Shown here piece after piece: positions 22,560-33,744 of a stretch of DNA of 64,000 nucleotides. The notes under the pieces were generated by a model. It was not told the DNA's origin, ran no database searches, and saw nothing but the letters and a program-made list of their open reading frames with translations. Positions within the stretch are counted from its first letter, which is position 1, and each line of letters starts with the position of its first letter. The position numbers were made by a program, and so were the translations under genes. This DNA comes from Atherix ibis (Eukaryota; Arthropoda; Insecta; Diptera; Athericidae). The stretch spans positions 73,457,622 to 73,521,621 of the forward strand of contig OY282606.1 of the NCBI GenBank assembly GCA_958298945.1, given 5' to 3'.

Positions 22560-23440
22560 TGTTATGACGAATGATATCTCGCACATTCGTGCTATTACCA
22601 AAATATTTTCCATAACGTTTCGCAAAATTTCAGCTGGTCATGATTTTATTGTGAATATTATTTTTGAATTGGGAGATGGTTTTCTTGGCTTATTAACGTA
22701 CACTCTTTTTTTAATATACCTCCAAACGGGACCAGTCAGGAACAGTTAAATCTGGAGACCGCGTGGTCCAATTTAATTCGCTTCAACGCGAAATAATGCG
22801 TTCGCCAAAGATATCTTTTAACTAAGCCATTGCCTTGTAGTATGCATTATGGCTCCACCTTGTTGGAACCAAAGAGTTGGATGATTTTCCACACCTAGAC
22901 TTAAAAACTTTTCCAACATAATCATTGGGACACCATCTTTATTTTTAAAGAAAGTTTCTTTCGGACGATGCAATCAACTAAACAGTACACTTAGGGGAGT
23001 GTAATAGTCGCTGATGAAGTACTTTTAGATTCTCTGGAGCCCATGTCCTGCAGTTTTGCTTGTTTATGATTCCATTTAATTGGAAATTGGCTTCATCGCT
23101 GATTATGAAATTTTTAATAAAATTTTGGAAGTTCTTCTGCTGTTTGCCGGAAATAAAAGGCATAATCAAGCTGTTGCTGGTAGTCTATTAGCTTCAATTC
23201 TTACACAAGCCAAACTTTTCTATGAAAACATGCCCAATGTACCCAAAGTTCTCTGCGGCGATCTTCGTGATAGCCGAAGTTGATTTGAACGTTTCTTTGT
23301 TAATGTTTCTGGAATTTCCCTCATACTCACCCGTACACGTTCAATATTTGCACCCGTATGCAGGTTCACAGTTTTCCGGTACTAGGAGGGTTCCTTATTG
23401 TCCCTTGTTGTTGAAATTTGGAAACTAAACGGTTTATTGT
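22560..23440 (-). pseudogene. Tc1/mariner-superfamily transposase (DUF4817 type), broken
   Basis: Reading the minus strand from ~23440, traces of the N-terminal half appear (RLVSKFQQQGTIRNPP, NIERVRVSMREIPETL, KKRSNQLRLSRRS). The frame 23169-22978 reads FIISDEANFQLNGIINKQNC, which holds the first catalytic Asp. Then LWFQQGGAIMHTTRQW follows at ~22.87 kb, in which the second catalytic Asp of QDGA has become Gly. The tail has RVYVNKPRKP and EILRNVMENILVIARMCE, a family-typical C-terminus, ending near 22560. Frameshifts separate the blocks. The copy is dead. Confidence 0.75.
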
Positions 23441-23515
23441 TGGATCTAATTAAAATTCGACGATATGCACGCTAAGTTAAAATAATAGACCGTTAATTTT
23501 CCAAATATAGTTCAA

Positions 23516-23910
23516 CGATTTAAGTTCGTTGTTCGATTGTAAAAAATTAAAACTTCTCAAGTCTTCTTTACAACGTACTAAAATAAAAATAAAACAATTA
23601 CGATAAAAAAGTGATAAGGAATTCGAAGGACAATGTTAATTTAGGCATGAAGAGATTTTTACAGTGGGTCCATGTAACATGGATACTCTTCTGAACACTA
23701 CCTTGAGGAATACCAACTATGATAGGAGGTATTTCGGAATTTTACAGTACTCGTATTAACAACTACTTAAAAAACGAGGTATAATGTCAAAATAAAATAG
23801 CATTTCTAAAAATTAAAAAAAAAATAATAGCATTTAAGGATTTTTCTATGAAATTTTCAATATTATCCATCGTAACTCACTGTATAAAAAATTTATTTCA
23901 ATTTCCACTT
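23516..23910. repeat. dispersed repeat, partner of 28428-28852
   Basis: About 400 bp here, from the GTTCGATTGTAAAAAATTAA tract through CAATTTCCACTT, closely match 28428-28852 in the same orientation, with some indels. It contains a reverse-strand scrap of the Jockey-like LINE (a motif B tract coding for an AG-PQG pattern near 23.70 kb). The rest is AT-rich and noncoding. Confidence 0.75.
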
Positions 23911-23959
23911 TCAAACGTCGATGATAGCTCGTATTGGATTGAGCAGGTGAAATTTATTC

Positions 23960-25027
23960 TACGAGGGTCATTCAATAAGTCCTTAGAAAAAGATAGGAAA
24001 AAACTGTTTTAAAAAAAAAAATTTTTTATTTTTCAACCTAATCTCCTTTTAGCTCTATACACTTTTCCAACCGCTTTTCCAAAATTTTTATCCCGTCCAA
24101 AAAATAGGATTTCGGAAGTTCTGCAAAATACTCATCCGTTTGAGCAATGACGTCCTCGTTGAAAGTGAACCGTCGTCCGCCAAGCCATTTCTTCAGATTG
24201 GGGAAAATAAAATAGTCACTAGGGGCCAAATCTGGTGAATAAGCGGGATGCTGTAACAATTCCATTCTCAATTCCACAATTTTGGCCATGGAAACAGCGC
24301 AGGTGTGCACACGCGCATTGTCCTGATGCAAGAGGATTTTTTTCTTCTTCAGATGGGGGCGTTTCTCTTTGATTTCCTCGCTCAACCGTTGCAGTAACGA
24401 CGCGTAATACGCTCCTGTTATTATTTTTCCTTTTTCCAAGTAGTCGATAAAAATGATGCCCTGCGAATCCCAAAAGACCGTGGCCATCACCTTGCCGGCC
24501 GATGGCACAGTTTTTGCCTTCTTCGGAGCCCGTTCACCCTTGAAAATCCAATGTGATGACTGTCTCTTCGTTTCTGGAGTGTAGTAGTGTATCCAGGTTT
24601 CGTCCACAGTGACATATCGACGAAGGAATTCGGCAGCATTGCGATGAAAGAGTGCCAACATAGCCTCAGAGTCCACTGCACGATTGCGTTTATTCTCCTC
24701 TGAGAGCAAACGCGGCACCCATCTTGCCGAAATTTTTTTCACAGACAATTTTTCATGCAAAATTGAAGCGACTGAACCTTGTGATATGCCCGTGGCCTCA
24801 ACTAATTCGCGCACTTTAATTCGCCGATCGTTCAAAATTAGATCGTGGATTTTGTCGATGATTTTAGGAGTAGACACCTCAACTGGGCGTCCTGAACGAT
24901 GTTCATCTTTTGTGTATGATTTTTTTGACAGCTTTCCTGTCGATAATGCTACGTACAAAAAAATCTTTACCGACACTACGAGCGCAATTTCTCGGATTTT
25001 CTAAGGACTTATTGAACGACCCTCGTA
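23960..25027 (-). mobile_element. mariner family A, copy 1 (internal deletion)
   Basis: The element is 1068 bp including TA at both ends (23960-23961 and 25026-25027). The ~31-bp terminal repeats begin TACGAGGGTCGTTCAATAAG, with one change in the left end. Compared with copy 3 at 55.6 kb, ~215 bp covering the transposase N-terminus is missing near 24.92 kb. It has inserted close to a Jockey-like remnant. Confidence 0.9.
24038..24976 (-). CDS. mariner transposase, N-terminally deleted
   Basis: The open frame is 312 codons with no internal stop. The first ~20 residues come from fused 5' sequence; authentic transposase starts at about TKDEHRSGRPVEV. The second half of the helix-turn-helix region (RRIKVRELVEATGISQGS) is present, followed by WVPRLLSEENKRNR. 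All three catalytic Asp residues are visible in YVTVDETWIHYY, LLHQDNARVHT and YSPDLAPSDYF, and 34 residues separate the last two, the mariner D,D34D signature. The C-terminus ends KCIELKGD. Normal mariner transposases are ~345 residues, and the missing N-terminal domain is needed for binding the terminal repeats, so activity is unlikely although the catalytic domain is intact. Confidence 0.85.
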   Translation of the reverse strand: MSVKIFLYVALSTGKLSKKSYTKDEHRSGRPVEVSTPKIIDKIHDLILNDRRIKVRELVEATGISQGSVASILHEKLSVKKISARWVPRLLSEENKRNRAVDSEAMLALFHRNAAEFLRRYVTVDETWIHYYTPETKRQSSHWIFKGERAPKKAKTVPSAGKVMATVFWDSQGIIFIDYLEKGKIITGAYYASLLQRLSEEIKEKRPHLKKKKILLHQDNARVHTCAVSMAKIVELRMELLQHPAYSPDLAPSDYFIFPNLKKWLGGRRFTFNEDVIAQTDEYFAELPKSYFLDGIKILEKRLEKCIELKGD

Positions 25028-25079
25028 CCGTCTGAGAATTTAATGTTTTCGAATTTTACGAAGGATCACTGAGAATAAT

Positions 25080-25350
25080 TAGCTTACGAGGGCATTGGAA
25101 TGATGTGGTAAACGAGCACAAACATTTTTATAACGAGAAAAAGTTAGTAACGAAGATAATAATGTTTCGAAGGAGCTTTGACTAAATATATCACAGTTCT
25201 AGTCCGTTAGTGCAAATGGGTTAAAGCATGGTTTTATCGATCTTCTGACAGTTATAAGCTTCGAAGTCGATGTGGTTGTTTGTATCGGCTGTTCACTACA
25301 AGTCTTTTTAGTCTCGTATTTAGATTTCATATTAACCGCTTCTTAAAGTA
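25080..25350 (-). mobile_element. Jockey-like LINE remnant, interrupted by mariner
   Basis: The tract around 25195-25240 (TTCTAGTCCGTTAGTGCAAA) is a decayed version of 10.03-10.07 kb of the long Jockey copy, in the same minus orientation. It stops at the TA into which the family B mariner inserted at 25351. No frame survives. Confidence 0.55.
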
Positions 25351-26597
25351 TACGAGGTCTGTTTAAAAAGTATCGCGAATTTTGTGTTTTTTCAAAACTT
25401 ATTTATTTAGTCATGAATATCTATTTTGTCCCCTTCAAAGTAATCCCCACCAGTGTATTATACACTTGTGCCAACGTTTTTTCCAATCCTCCAAGCACTT
25501 CAAAAAATCGTTTTTTGTGATCCTGTTAAGCTCCTCCTTCGATACCGTCTTTATCTGCTCAATCGTAGCGTTCGTTAAAAAGAAAAAGTCACATCTGGCA
25601 TTATTATTGTGTTGTTTTTGGTCAAAAATTCACGCACAAGCAAAGATGTGTGAGCAGGGGCGTTATCATAGTGCAAAAGCCAATTTTTGTTCTTCCACAG
25701 ATCAGGTTGTTTCTGGCAGGTTTGCTTTTCGCAACCAGTGCATAACTTGTAGGTAATATTTCTTATTGACCCTTCTACCCTGTGGCAAGAACTCATGATG
25801 TACCACGCTCCTGCAATCGAAGAAAACTGTAAGCAAACCCTTCACATTCGACCTAACTTGGTGCGCTTTTTTCGGTCTTGGCTCGTGCGGCAGCTTCCAT
25901 TAGGATGATTGAGCTTTGGTTTCCACGTCATAACCATAAACCCATGATTCATCACCAGTTATTACCCTTTGGAGCAAATTTAGTTCGTCGCGGACAGAGT
26001 CCAACAGCTCCTTAGCAATATTAATGCGATGTTGTTTTTGGTCAAAATTGAGCAATTTTGGTATGACTTTCGCGGCGCCCGTCTCACGCCTAAATCATTG
26101 GTAAAAATCGAATGGCCAATCGATATGTTTAAGTCCTCAGCAACTTCTCTAACAGTGATTCGACGATTGGCCAATACTATTTTCTTCACTTCATCAATGT
26201 TTTCGTCTGTAGTTGACATGCTCGGGCGTCCGGCACGCTTTTCGTCGTTAACATCTTCTCGGCCCTTTGAGAATATTTTGTACCACCGATAAACGTTGCT
26301 TCGGTCCAAGGTAGCTTCACCATATGCTACCTTGGACCGAACATTCGGAATGCGTCCACGCAATTAATTTTGTTTTTCACACAAAATTTGATACAGATTC
26401 TTTGATCCATTTTTTGGAATGGGCTAAAATCGAAGACGAGCCAAAACACGTGTAAGCAAAGCAGCTGTAAAAAATTAACTGAACATTCAAAATGGTCGAA
26501 CTTGTGAGAGACATGACTACCAACATAGCGCCACAAAAATCGAAAATTGAATATACGTAACCAGCAAAAATTCAAAATTCGCGATACAGACCTCGTA
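25351..26597 (-). mobile_element. mariner family B, 1.25 kb, both termini
   Basis: The ends are TACGAGGTCTGTTTAAAAAG at 25351 and its partner at 26597, with TA at each edge; the right terminus lacks a few bases after TACGAGGTCTGT. The minus-strand transposase is in pieces: MDQRICIKFCVKNKINCVDA is the start, then SNVYRWYKIFSKGREDVNDE, RRITVREVAEDLNIS, and, past frame changes, DLWKNKNWLLHYDNAPAHTS (second catalytic Asp). The YSPDLAP motif is deleted. The C-terminal WHKCI tract and a stop lie near 25430. Family B ends also occur at 13904 and 16379. Confidence 0.85.
26301..26340. repeat. perfect 15-bp-arm palindrome in mariner ORF
   Basis: Arms 26301-26315 (TCGGTCCAAGGTAGC) and 26326-26340 match exactly around a 10-base loop. 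It falls at the junction where the transposase N-terminus is thrown out of frame, so it is probably the mutation that broke the gene. Confidence 0.85.
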
Positions 26598-28427
26598 TTT
26601 CTAAATAATCTACACATACTTACTAGCAGGCATGATTGGCGAATAGTTCTTATGTTTATTAACTTTTCCCCCCATTTCGTGATTCAGCTTTGGAGTTTGA
26701 TGATATAGTTTCGTAAAATTTTTACTCATAACATTTCAAGACCAGTAAAATTTCGGTTCGCCTCAACCATCTCTTAAAAACGTGTTCTTCCCTGATGAAT
26801 ATTTTTAAGCATACTTACTAAATTGGATCGTCAATTATATCAATAAAATTCGATTATCTTGTACATTATTTCATAGTATAGGTTTCAATAATAAATCTTT
26901 AATTTAGTTTAAGTTGTTAAAATAACTGAATAATTACCATGTATAGGCACGGTTATGTCTCTGTTTTTTAGAGCAGCCATACTTAAGAAGGCAAATTTAA
27001 GAGGTATTTGAGGTTAACGATTGGCAATACACAAAAGGTGGTAGACATTGATAAGATCTTGAGTGGACACTAAAACATCATCGAGCACATATGCAAGCAG
27101 AATTTGAAAGGAAACTGTCTTGTCTCGACAACGGCGTCCATTCATGTCGTAACATAACATTAACTCGAACGCATCATGCACAATTACTTTTGAGCCTACA
27201 ATGTATAAAAAGATCGCGCCGTGTGGATTTACGAGTATTTATTTTAATATCCGCTGTAATATTCGTGGGCGGTAGAAATCTTCGCCAACCTGATGTTTTC
27301 TCAAAATAAATGAACGTAAGCAGCGAAACCAGCACTAATAACTCCTACATGTGGTGGGTGACCTGGCATATGTTGTGTCGTATGCTAAGGAAGAGCGATT
27401 ATGCTAATGCTGATGGTACGTAGTTGAGGAGTAGATGAAGATCTACGGTTGTGCGGCTTAAGTTATCGCTGGAACATTGACCACGTTTTGTATGCGTCGA
27501 TGCATTCTGAACGGACAAAATCACAATCGGATGTTGAGAATGCATTACCGGTGAATAGACCCTAAAGTGCATTGGAAACGAATGATCGAGCGCTAAGGGT
27601 GTAGGTGGAACAGACGTTTGCCACGCAGGAAAGACGAGTTTGTACATGGTCCGTGTTTGGTTTTTTGATTTGTTTTTTCTTCTTATTTTTTTTTATATTG
27701 TATGTAGGCATTAGTGTGTCTTTATCGGCTATAACAAAAAAAAAATTTTAAGTTGTTCACAATTGAAACCGGAAGTATTAAATTCCACAGCGCGAATGTT
27801 TTAATAATGGTTGACATATGATTATGCGTAATGCTGTGCCCAACATTTTTCAATTGTGTCTCGGCCCTCAATTCACTATTGTAGTTGTTCTATGAGTTTA
27901 AAAATTCTACGAATTTGTGGGTGTGTTGAGTACCGGCATTGCAGTGTTTTTTTTTTTTTAAATAAAAACGGCTCGAAAAAATCATCACTGATAAGAGACA
28001 ATTAAAAATGACATACAAACACGGAGACATATTGTACAAAAATTCTATTCCAACTTAAAACTATTTTCCTTTCGACGTTTTAAATCGAGCCATTGACTTA
28101 CTGAATATTCTATTAAATATAACACAACAATTGCCGAGCTAATCATTTCGATTACATAATTTCCGTCAAAACGTTCTATGAATTGTTTGTTTAGTTCTTA
28201 TTAGTTTTCTTTTTATTTTATTTTTGACTCGATTTGTCACGTTTTTCATTCATTCATTCTACAAAATGTCAAGTAGTTCAGTAACTCAGAATCGAATTGT
28301 TATTTTTTTTAAATTTATTATTGAGTGGGTTTCACAAGTTTACGTAACGTGTATCAAATCAATTTTCACAATTTCGAATGGTGTTCATATTCGCTGTATC
28401 GAATTAGGTTGTATCAAACTGAATCTA
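26598..28427. other. intergenic DNA, no gene seen
   Basis: Nothing recognisable. The minus-strand open frame at 27399-27647 (82 codons) is in a less AT-rich patch but shows no motif. T-rich tracts occur at 27660-27700 and 27950. Confidence 0.35.
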
Positions 28428-28852
28428 GAACCAAATAAGTTCGTGTTCGATTGTAAAAAATTAAAATTTCCCAAGTCCTCTTTACAACGTACTACAATAA
28501 AAAAAAACAATTAATATAAAGAAATGATAAGGAATTCAAAGCATAGAAATGGGGAGATTTTTGCAGAGGGTGCATGTAACATGGACACTCTTCTGCTCAA
28601 AGGTACAAGTATTGTATAGGAGTGGATCAAGAACAATACCTTGAGGAATACCAGCTATGATAGGAGGTATTTGGGAATATTGCAGTATTAACAGCTACTG
28701 GAAAATGCCGTTACAAGAGATATTATGTCAAAATAAAATAGCATTTCTAAAAATTAAAAAAAAATAATAGCATTTAAGGAATTTGCTTTAAAATTTTCAA
28801 TATTTATTCATCGTAACTCACTATATAAAAAAAAATTATTTCAATTTCCACT
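28428..28852. repeat. dispersed repeat, partner of 23516-23910
   Basis: The match to 23516-23910 runs from the GTTCGATTGTAAAAAATTAA tract to CAATTTCCACTT, where a Jockey fragment begins. It includes a longer reverse-strand Jockey scrap coding PPIIAGIPQGIVLDPLLYN at ~28.59-28.68 kb (motif B). A further short match to the segment at ~28380 recurs after the LINE at 29856. Confidence 0.75.
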
Positions 28853-29850
28853 TCACTCCACTATTCAGAAATGCCATCGCATTGTTGATCACATTGCATC
28901 CTCTTTTGAGAGGGAAGAGTATTGCCCAGGAGTATTTTCAGATATCTCCCAAGCTTTAGATCGAGAACTCCTCTGGAATTCATATCGTCATTTCCAAGTT
29001 GCAATTAACTCAGAATCCTCGGAAATATATCCTAATCCTCCTATAGACCTATCAGCCTCTTACCAATCCTTGGTAAGATTTTTGAAAAACTCCTATTAAA
29101 ACGACTCTACCTAGTTCTAGTTAATGAAAAAATTATTCCTGATCAACAATTTGGCTTCCGATCTGAACACTCCACTTTTCAGAAATTCCATCGCATTGTT
29201 GATCACATTGCATCCTCTCTTGAGAGGAAAGAGTATTTTCCTGGAGTATTTTTAGATATGTTCCAAGCTTTAGATCGTATGTAGCATCCTGGACTCCTCT
29301 GGAAACTCAAGAGCTTTCTTCCTTCAACACACTATCTTATCATAAATTCATATCTCTCCTCGGAAATATATCCTATTCTAGCCGGAGTCCCACAAGGTAG
29401 TATCCTTGGTCCCATTTTATATAATATTTATACTCTTGGCGTCCCATCTGATCCTAATACTATCATTGCTACTTATGCAGACCATACGGCCATACTTGCT
29501 ACCCATACAAATACTGACATATCTTCCAACAATTTACAATCCCATATACATAACCTTCAATTCTGGTTCAAGAGATTGAGAGTGAGGGTAAATGAACAGA
29601 AGAGTGCTCATATTACTTTCACTCTTTGTCAAGGAAAACCTACCCAAAGATACCTTAATAGCAACATGATTCCACAATATGATAAAGTACGTTATTTGGG
29701 ACTTTACTTGGATAAGAGATTAACATGACATCCACATACTAGACTGAAAAGCGTTGAAGCAACTAGACGTTACCGCCAACTTCTTAAACCTATTTGGACA
29801 TATGGAATTGAACTTTGGAGTTCATTGAAACGTTCCATGGTGTTCATATT
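28853..29850 (+). pseudogene. Jockey-like LINE, rearranged double fragment
   Basis: Two pieces of the same LINE lie head to tail. The first, 28853-29031, covers the HST-to-FQV stretch with an internal deletion. The second restarts upstream at SYRPISLLP (29035) and runs through QQFGFRSEHST, motif A FLDMFQALDRM, motif B GVPQGSILGPILYN, motif C with YADH in place of YADD, and RYLGLYLDKRL, stopping abruptly at ~29850. Near-identity to the 21.0-kb copy, including the YADH substitution and the missing segment after NSYLSSE, shows that both derive from the same dead sequence. There is no 3' end or poly-A here. Confidence 0.8.
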
Positions 29851-29959
29851 CGCAGTATTGAATTTGGTTCTTCATCTAGTAGAACCAAAAATAATAATTT
29901 TTTTTTCGGAAAAATGCTATTGGGAAAAACAAAATAAACTCTTCTAAGAATAGTGCTCA

Positions 29960-30930
29960 CAAAATCTGCTGTTTTAATATTTTCACGAAAGCAAAAATGC
30001 CTTGCAGCAATTATAATAAAATAAGCACTTGTGAACTTTTATTTAATGAAGAAACTATCTTAACTAATCGCTAGTTAAGCCATTGTAGTTATTGTTTTGA
30101 GACTATAAAAGTACGCTTTTTGTAGATGCCAGCTCCTTTTCTAGCAATAGTATTCTCCATTATTATGATTGTAGGATTCCAAAATTTTTGTTTAATAAAA
30201 AAAGTTGCTGACCTGATTGTATACTTCCATAACAGTTAGCGTTTCGAGACTATTAAAAAACGCTTCTTTTAGATTCTAGGATTTTTTTCGGACCCTTTTC
30301 AGCTATTACCACATTTTCCTTAATAATTGTTAAAGGACACCGACATGTTATTAAATAGAAAAACAATCTGACCTAATCCGCGAAATTATAAAAAATCTAT
30401 TCATGGAGATCTTCGTTAGGGTCCTTATTTTTGGAGGTAAGTTTCCGATTTAGTTTTTTAAGATAAAAACTTTTTAACTTAATATTCTTACAGTCGTAAC
30501 AGTTAATTAAACAAGACTAAAATAGGATAATTTCTGTAGATTCTGTGGTTCTTATCTTTAGCTCCGGACCACTTAAAATAGTATTCTCTATTATTATGAT
30601 TGAAGGATTCCGAAATTTTTATTTAATAAACTATTGTAGTTGCTGACATAATCACCTACTGCCATTATAGTTAGCACTTAAAGACAGTACATGTAGATGT
30701 TTAAATCCTTATTTTTGGACCCGGATCACTGGACCCCACAATCTCCTGTATAATTCCAGTAGGGTACCAAACTGTTTATTTAATAAAGGAACTATCTCAC
30801 CTAGTGCCTTACAGTTAGTGCTTTAAGACTACAAGTAGATTTCATGATCCTTATTTTTGATACAATGCCACTTTTAAAGATATTTTCTTTGATTATCGGT
30901 AATATAAGATTTTATTCGCATCCTAATTGT
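29960..30930. repeat. degenerate ~150-bp tandem repeat
   Basis: Recurring landmarks give the pattern: GAGACTAT-like tracts near 30099, 30246, 30512, 30681 and 30824, TTTAATAAA tracts, and the phrase TATTCT..ATTATTATGATTG at ~30148 and ~30582. Spacings are 143-169 bp, or about twice that (266) where one landmark is lost. I estimate six highly diverged units. No coding potential. Confidence 0.6.
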
Positions 30931-31649
30931 ATCTAACTGAAATTGTTGAGTTATTTTTATAGATCTAATCTTGCTTATGCAATTAAAGGAGTAAAAATAA
31001 TAGTTTTTTATTATTTTAAAAAACTTTTAAATTTCCTTCCCCTCTTCGCAACCCCCCCACCCTGCTGGGCAGGTGAGAATCTTAGAAGACATAAAGAGGA
31101 CTACTCTTAATAGTATGTGAATCTAACCTATTAAAACCACCTCCCCGAAATGTGCCATGACCAATTTTTGTTAAAATCGACTAATCAGTCTTTATTCAAA
31201 TTTAGTCCCAAATTTTAGGACAAATTTTAGGATATGCAGAGCATTGTTGCGCCTACTAAAAATACGAGGGCGCATATGGTAGTCATTGCCTAAGGATATC
31301 GGGTTGTTTTGGTGGAAATAATATTGGCAATATTTGAGCCGTTGTTTTTGAAAGTGGTAAAATATATTGAGATATTTAAAAGTTTACTTTTAATCGATTT
31401 GGATAATGGTTTTTACACTATAAACCTGTTAAATTTTATTATGCAATAAACAATTTTTTCGCTACAAATAGACTTATACCACTTTCAATTATAACAAATT
31501 ATAAAAAATAAAAACAAAAGCAAATTTAAATCTATTGTTTTATAGAAATAGGCTTTCCTGAAATTGTATTTTTAATTTAAAAAATAATAATTAAAATGAA
31601 GCTATGGAAGTACATGAAAAATCGAGTTTGTTAAGAATTGATTTCAGTT
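30931..31649. other. intergenic DNA, no gene seen
   Basis: AT-rich apart from a short C-rich patch at ~31050. Nothing supported. Confidence 0.4.
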
Positions 31650-31960
31650 ATATTGATTAGTCGAAAAAGTTCATGGTGTTTTTTAAGTAAAATAGATACG
31701 CTTGAATCAGAGTGTTAAAATAATTTTATTCAAATCAAATATTCTCCATTATTATTAATAATATTTCGCCATTTTTAGGGCAAAGCCATGATTCCATCAG
31801 TATTAAACTTCTTTGGTTTTTGGTTGAAAAACTGAATCAAATGGTTTTCACAACCCTTTCTTGAAGCCAGTTTGGTTTCATTAAGAGAGTTCTATGCTAT
31901 ACGGTGGATGCATCAAAATTTTCCAGGCAAGTTCTCTTGATTTTCGGCGAGTCATAAAAA
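31650..31960 (-). pseudogene. mariner transposase, C-terminal fragment
   Basis: The minus strand encodes TRRKSRELAWKILMHPPYS, then, in shifted frames, a tract matching CENHLIQFF and GIMALP and ending in NNNGEY: the region around and after the third catalytic motif of a mori-like mariner. The sequence GATTAGTCGAAAAAGTTCAT just left of it resembles the terminus of that group. The N-terminal two thirds are missing. Confidence 0.65.
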
Positions 31961-32507
31961 GTGGATTTTTGTATCTTACTAAAACTACATTCGTCATTTT
32001 TTTTCAAAAGTGGCCTTATACCACTTTCAAAGATATATAAGAAAGGAGCTTAACCAAAAATTAAATGTTACCAAAAGGATTCCGCATTTTCTACTGGAAC
32101 ACCCAAATAAATGTTGAATCTTTATAGAGGCTATTTAAATAAATTATCAACCAAGGATGAATTGGAAATAATGGATGGACCACTTAAGTCCGTTGATATA
32201 AATTTTGTTAAGCTTCTTTGGGATGAGCTTTGCAGAAATATTGGCCCTTAGAGCATTAATAAACTCTTTTACATTAAAAGTAGGCCTAACTACTACCGAA
32301 AATATTGGAAAAATTACAGTTGAGAATTCGTAAACTTTGTTCAGTAGTTATTTAAAACTATGATGGACATATATGCGAATTAAAAATGTAAGCCTAATAA
32401 TTTAATTAAATAAAAATGAAATTAATTGATTGACTTGGAATGCAACAAAAATGTACTGGAAAAAATAATTCTGAGAAGTTCTTCTTTTTTATCGAAGATA
32501 TGCAAAA
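31961..32507. other. intergenic DNA, no gene seen
   Basis: AT-rich with no supported feature. Confidence 0.35.
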
Positions 32508-33744
32508 TACAGGGTGCGTTTTATTTTCCAGGTGCAAGTTTTTTTTTAATTACATTTAAATGAAATACAATTTTATAATTTATAATATATTGATTAATTA
32601 TATGACCTTTACTATTTTGTATGACATATGATGTCGATCAATATATGTTATTTCTATCCACGGCGAAAGGGCGAGCTCTTCTAAGCATATTTTTTATAAC
32701 ATTTTCGCAGACTTCTGGTGTTATTTTAGCAATTTTGTTTCGAATATTGTTCTTAAGTATCGAGGTTGGGGTTGGTTTATTGGTGTACATCTTTTCCTTC
32801 TAGTACCCTCATACGAAGAAATCGGGAGCATTCAAATCAGGGGTTCGTGGGGCCAGTCGATTTCACCACTTTTTGACATTATTCTGCCGGGAAAATGTTT
32901 TCTCAAAATTTGCATCGTAGCACGAGCTGTATGTGATGTGGCACCGTCTTGTCGGAACCACATGTTTTGTAGGCCTAATTGATCCAATTCGAACAGAAGA
33001 AAGTTTTCCAACATGTCCCGATAGCGGCATTACCTGATGCCGCCGACTCAAATGCTGTACCATACAGTTATTCTACGAGGGTGTAGTGGTCTTTGGTATA
33101 TCAGATAAGGTTTTTCAGTGCCTCACTTACGGCTATTCTGTTTATTAATAAAGCCAGCCAAGTCAAAGCGTACTTCTTCGTCGCTCATAATGATTTTTTG
33201 TATGTCGTCTATACAGTAAAAACTAGAGCACTCTAGTCTCGCTGCCAGTCATGGTCTTTTGCCTGCAGCTGTTGTATTAATTGAATTTTATACGGGTAAA
33301 AAAGCAAATATTTTTTAGAGAATTTTTAACAAACTAAATGGAGATATTCCTAGTTCTTGTGCACGGCGTCGATGAGAGGTATCCGGACATTCAACAACAC
33401 TGCATCAATCTTTTGAGATGTACGTTGGCTTAATTGTCGCCCAGCCTTTGCTTTATCTCCCAGTGTATGCATATTTTCAAAATTATTCATTACACGCTGA
33501 GTGGTTGACTTACTCGCCATATGATTAACATAAAAAAAGGAGCAATTTTCTCCGCGTTTTCACTATTGACAATTATTTAAGTAAAATGATTTATTAGTTT
33601 CAACACATTGTTGCGGTGTTAGATACTCCATAATAAATTGTTATCGACCATTTTTTATGACTGTCAAATGCTAACAGACAAATGTCATCAAAATCAAAAT
33701 GGTGGCTAGACAAAATCGACGTGGAACATGAAACCCGTCCTGTA
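32508..33744 (-). mobile_element. DUF4817-type transposon copy, ~1.24 kb
   Basis: TA dinucleotides at 32508-32509 and 33743-33744 flank imperfect termini (TACAGGGTGCGTTTTATTTT and, on the other strand, TACAGGACGGGTTTCATGT). The minus strand carries a decayed transposase: MEYLTPQQCVE begins it near 33.63 kb, then TTQRVMNNFENMHTL, later NMWFRQDGATSHTARATMQI (second catalytic Asp, in the open frame at 32832-33014), and NIRNKIAKITPEVCENVIKN at the C-terminus near 32.70 kb. Frameshifts and stops separate these blocks. It is the only one of the four copies of this group for which I can propose both ends. Confidence 0.7.

Noticed and set aside
24219..24681. Open frames in other frames of the mariner, repeated at 39734-39991 and 55850-56107
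   Set aside because: They recur only because the transposase sequence recurs; the transposase frame carries the recognisable motifs.
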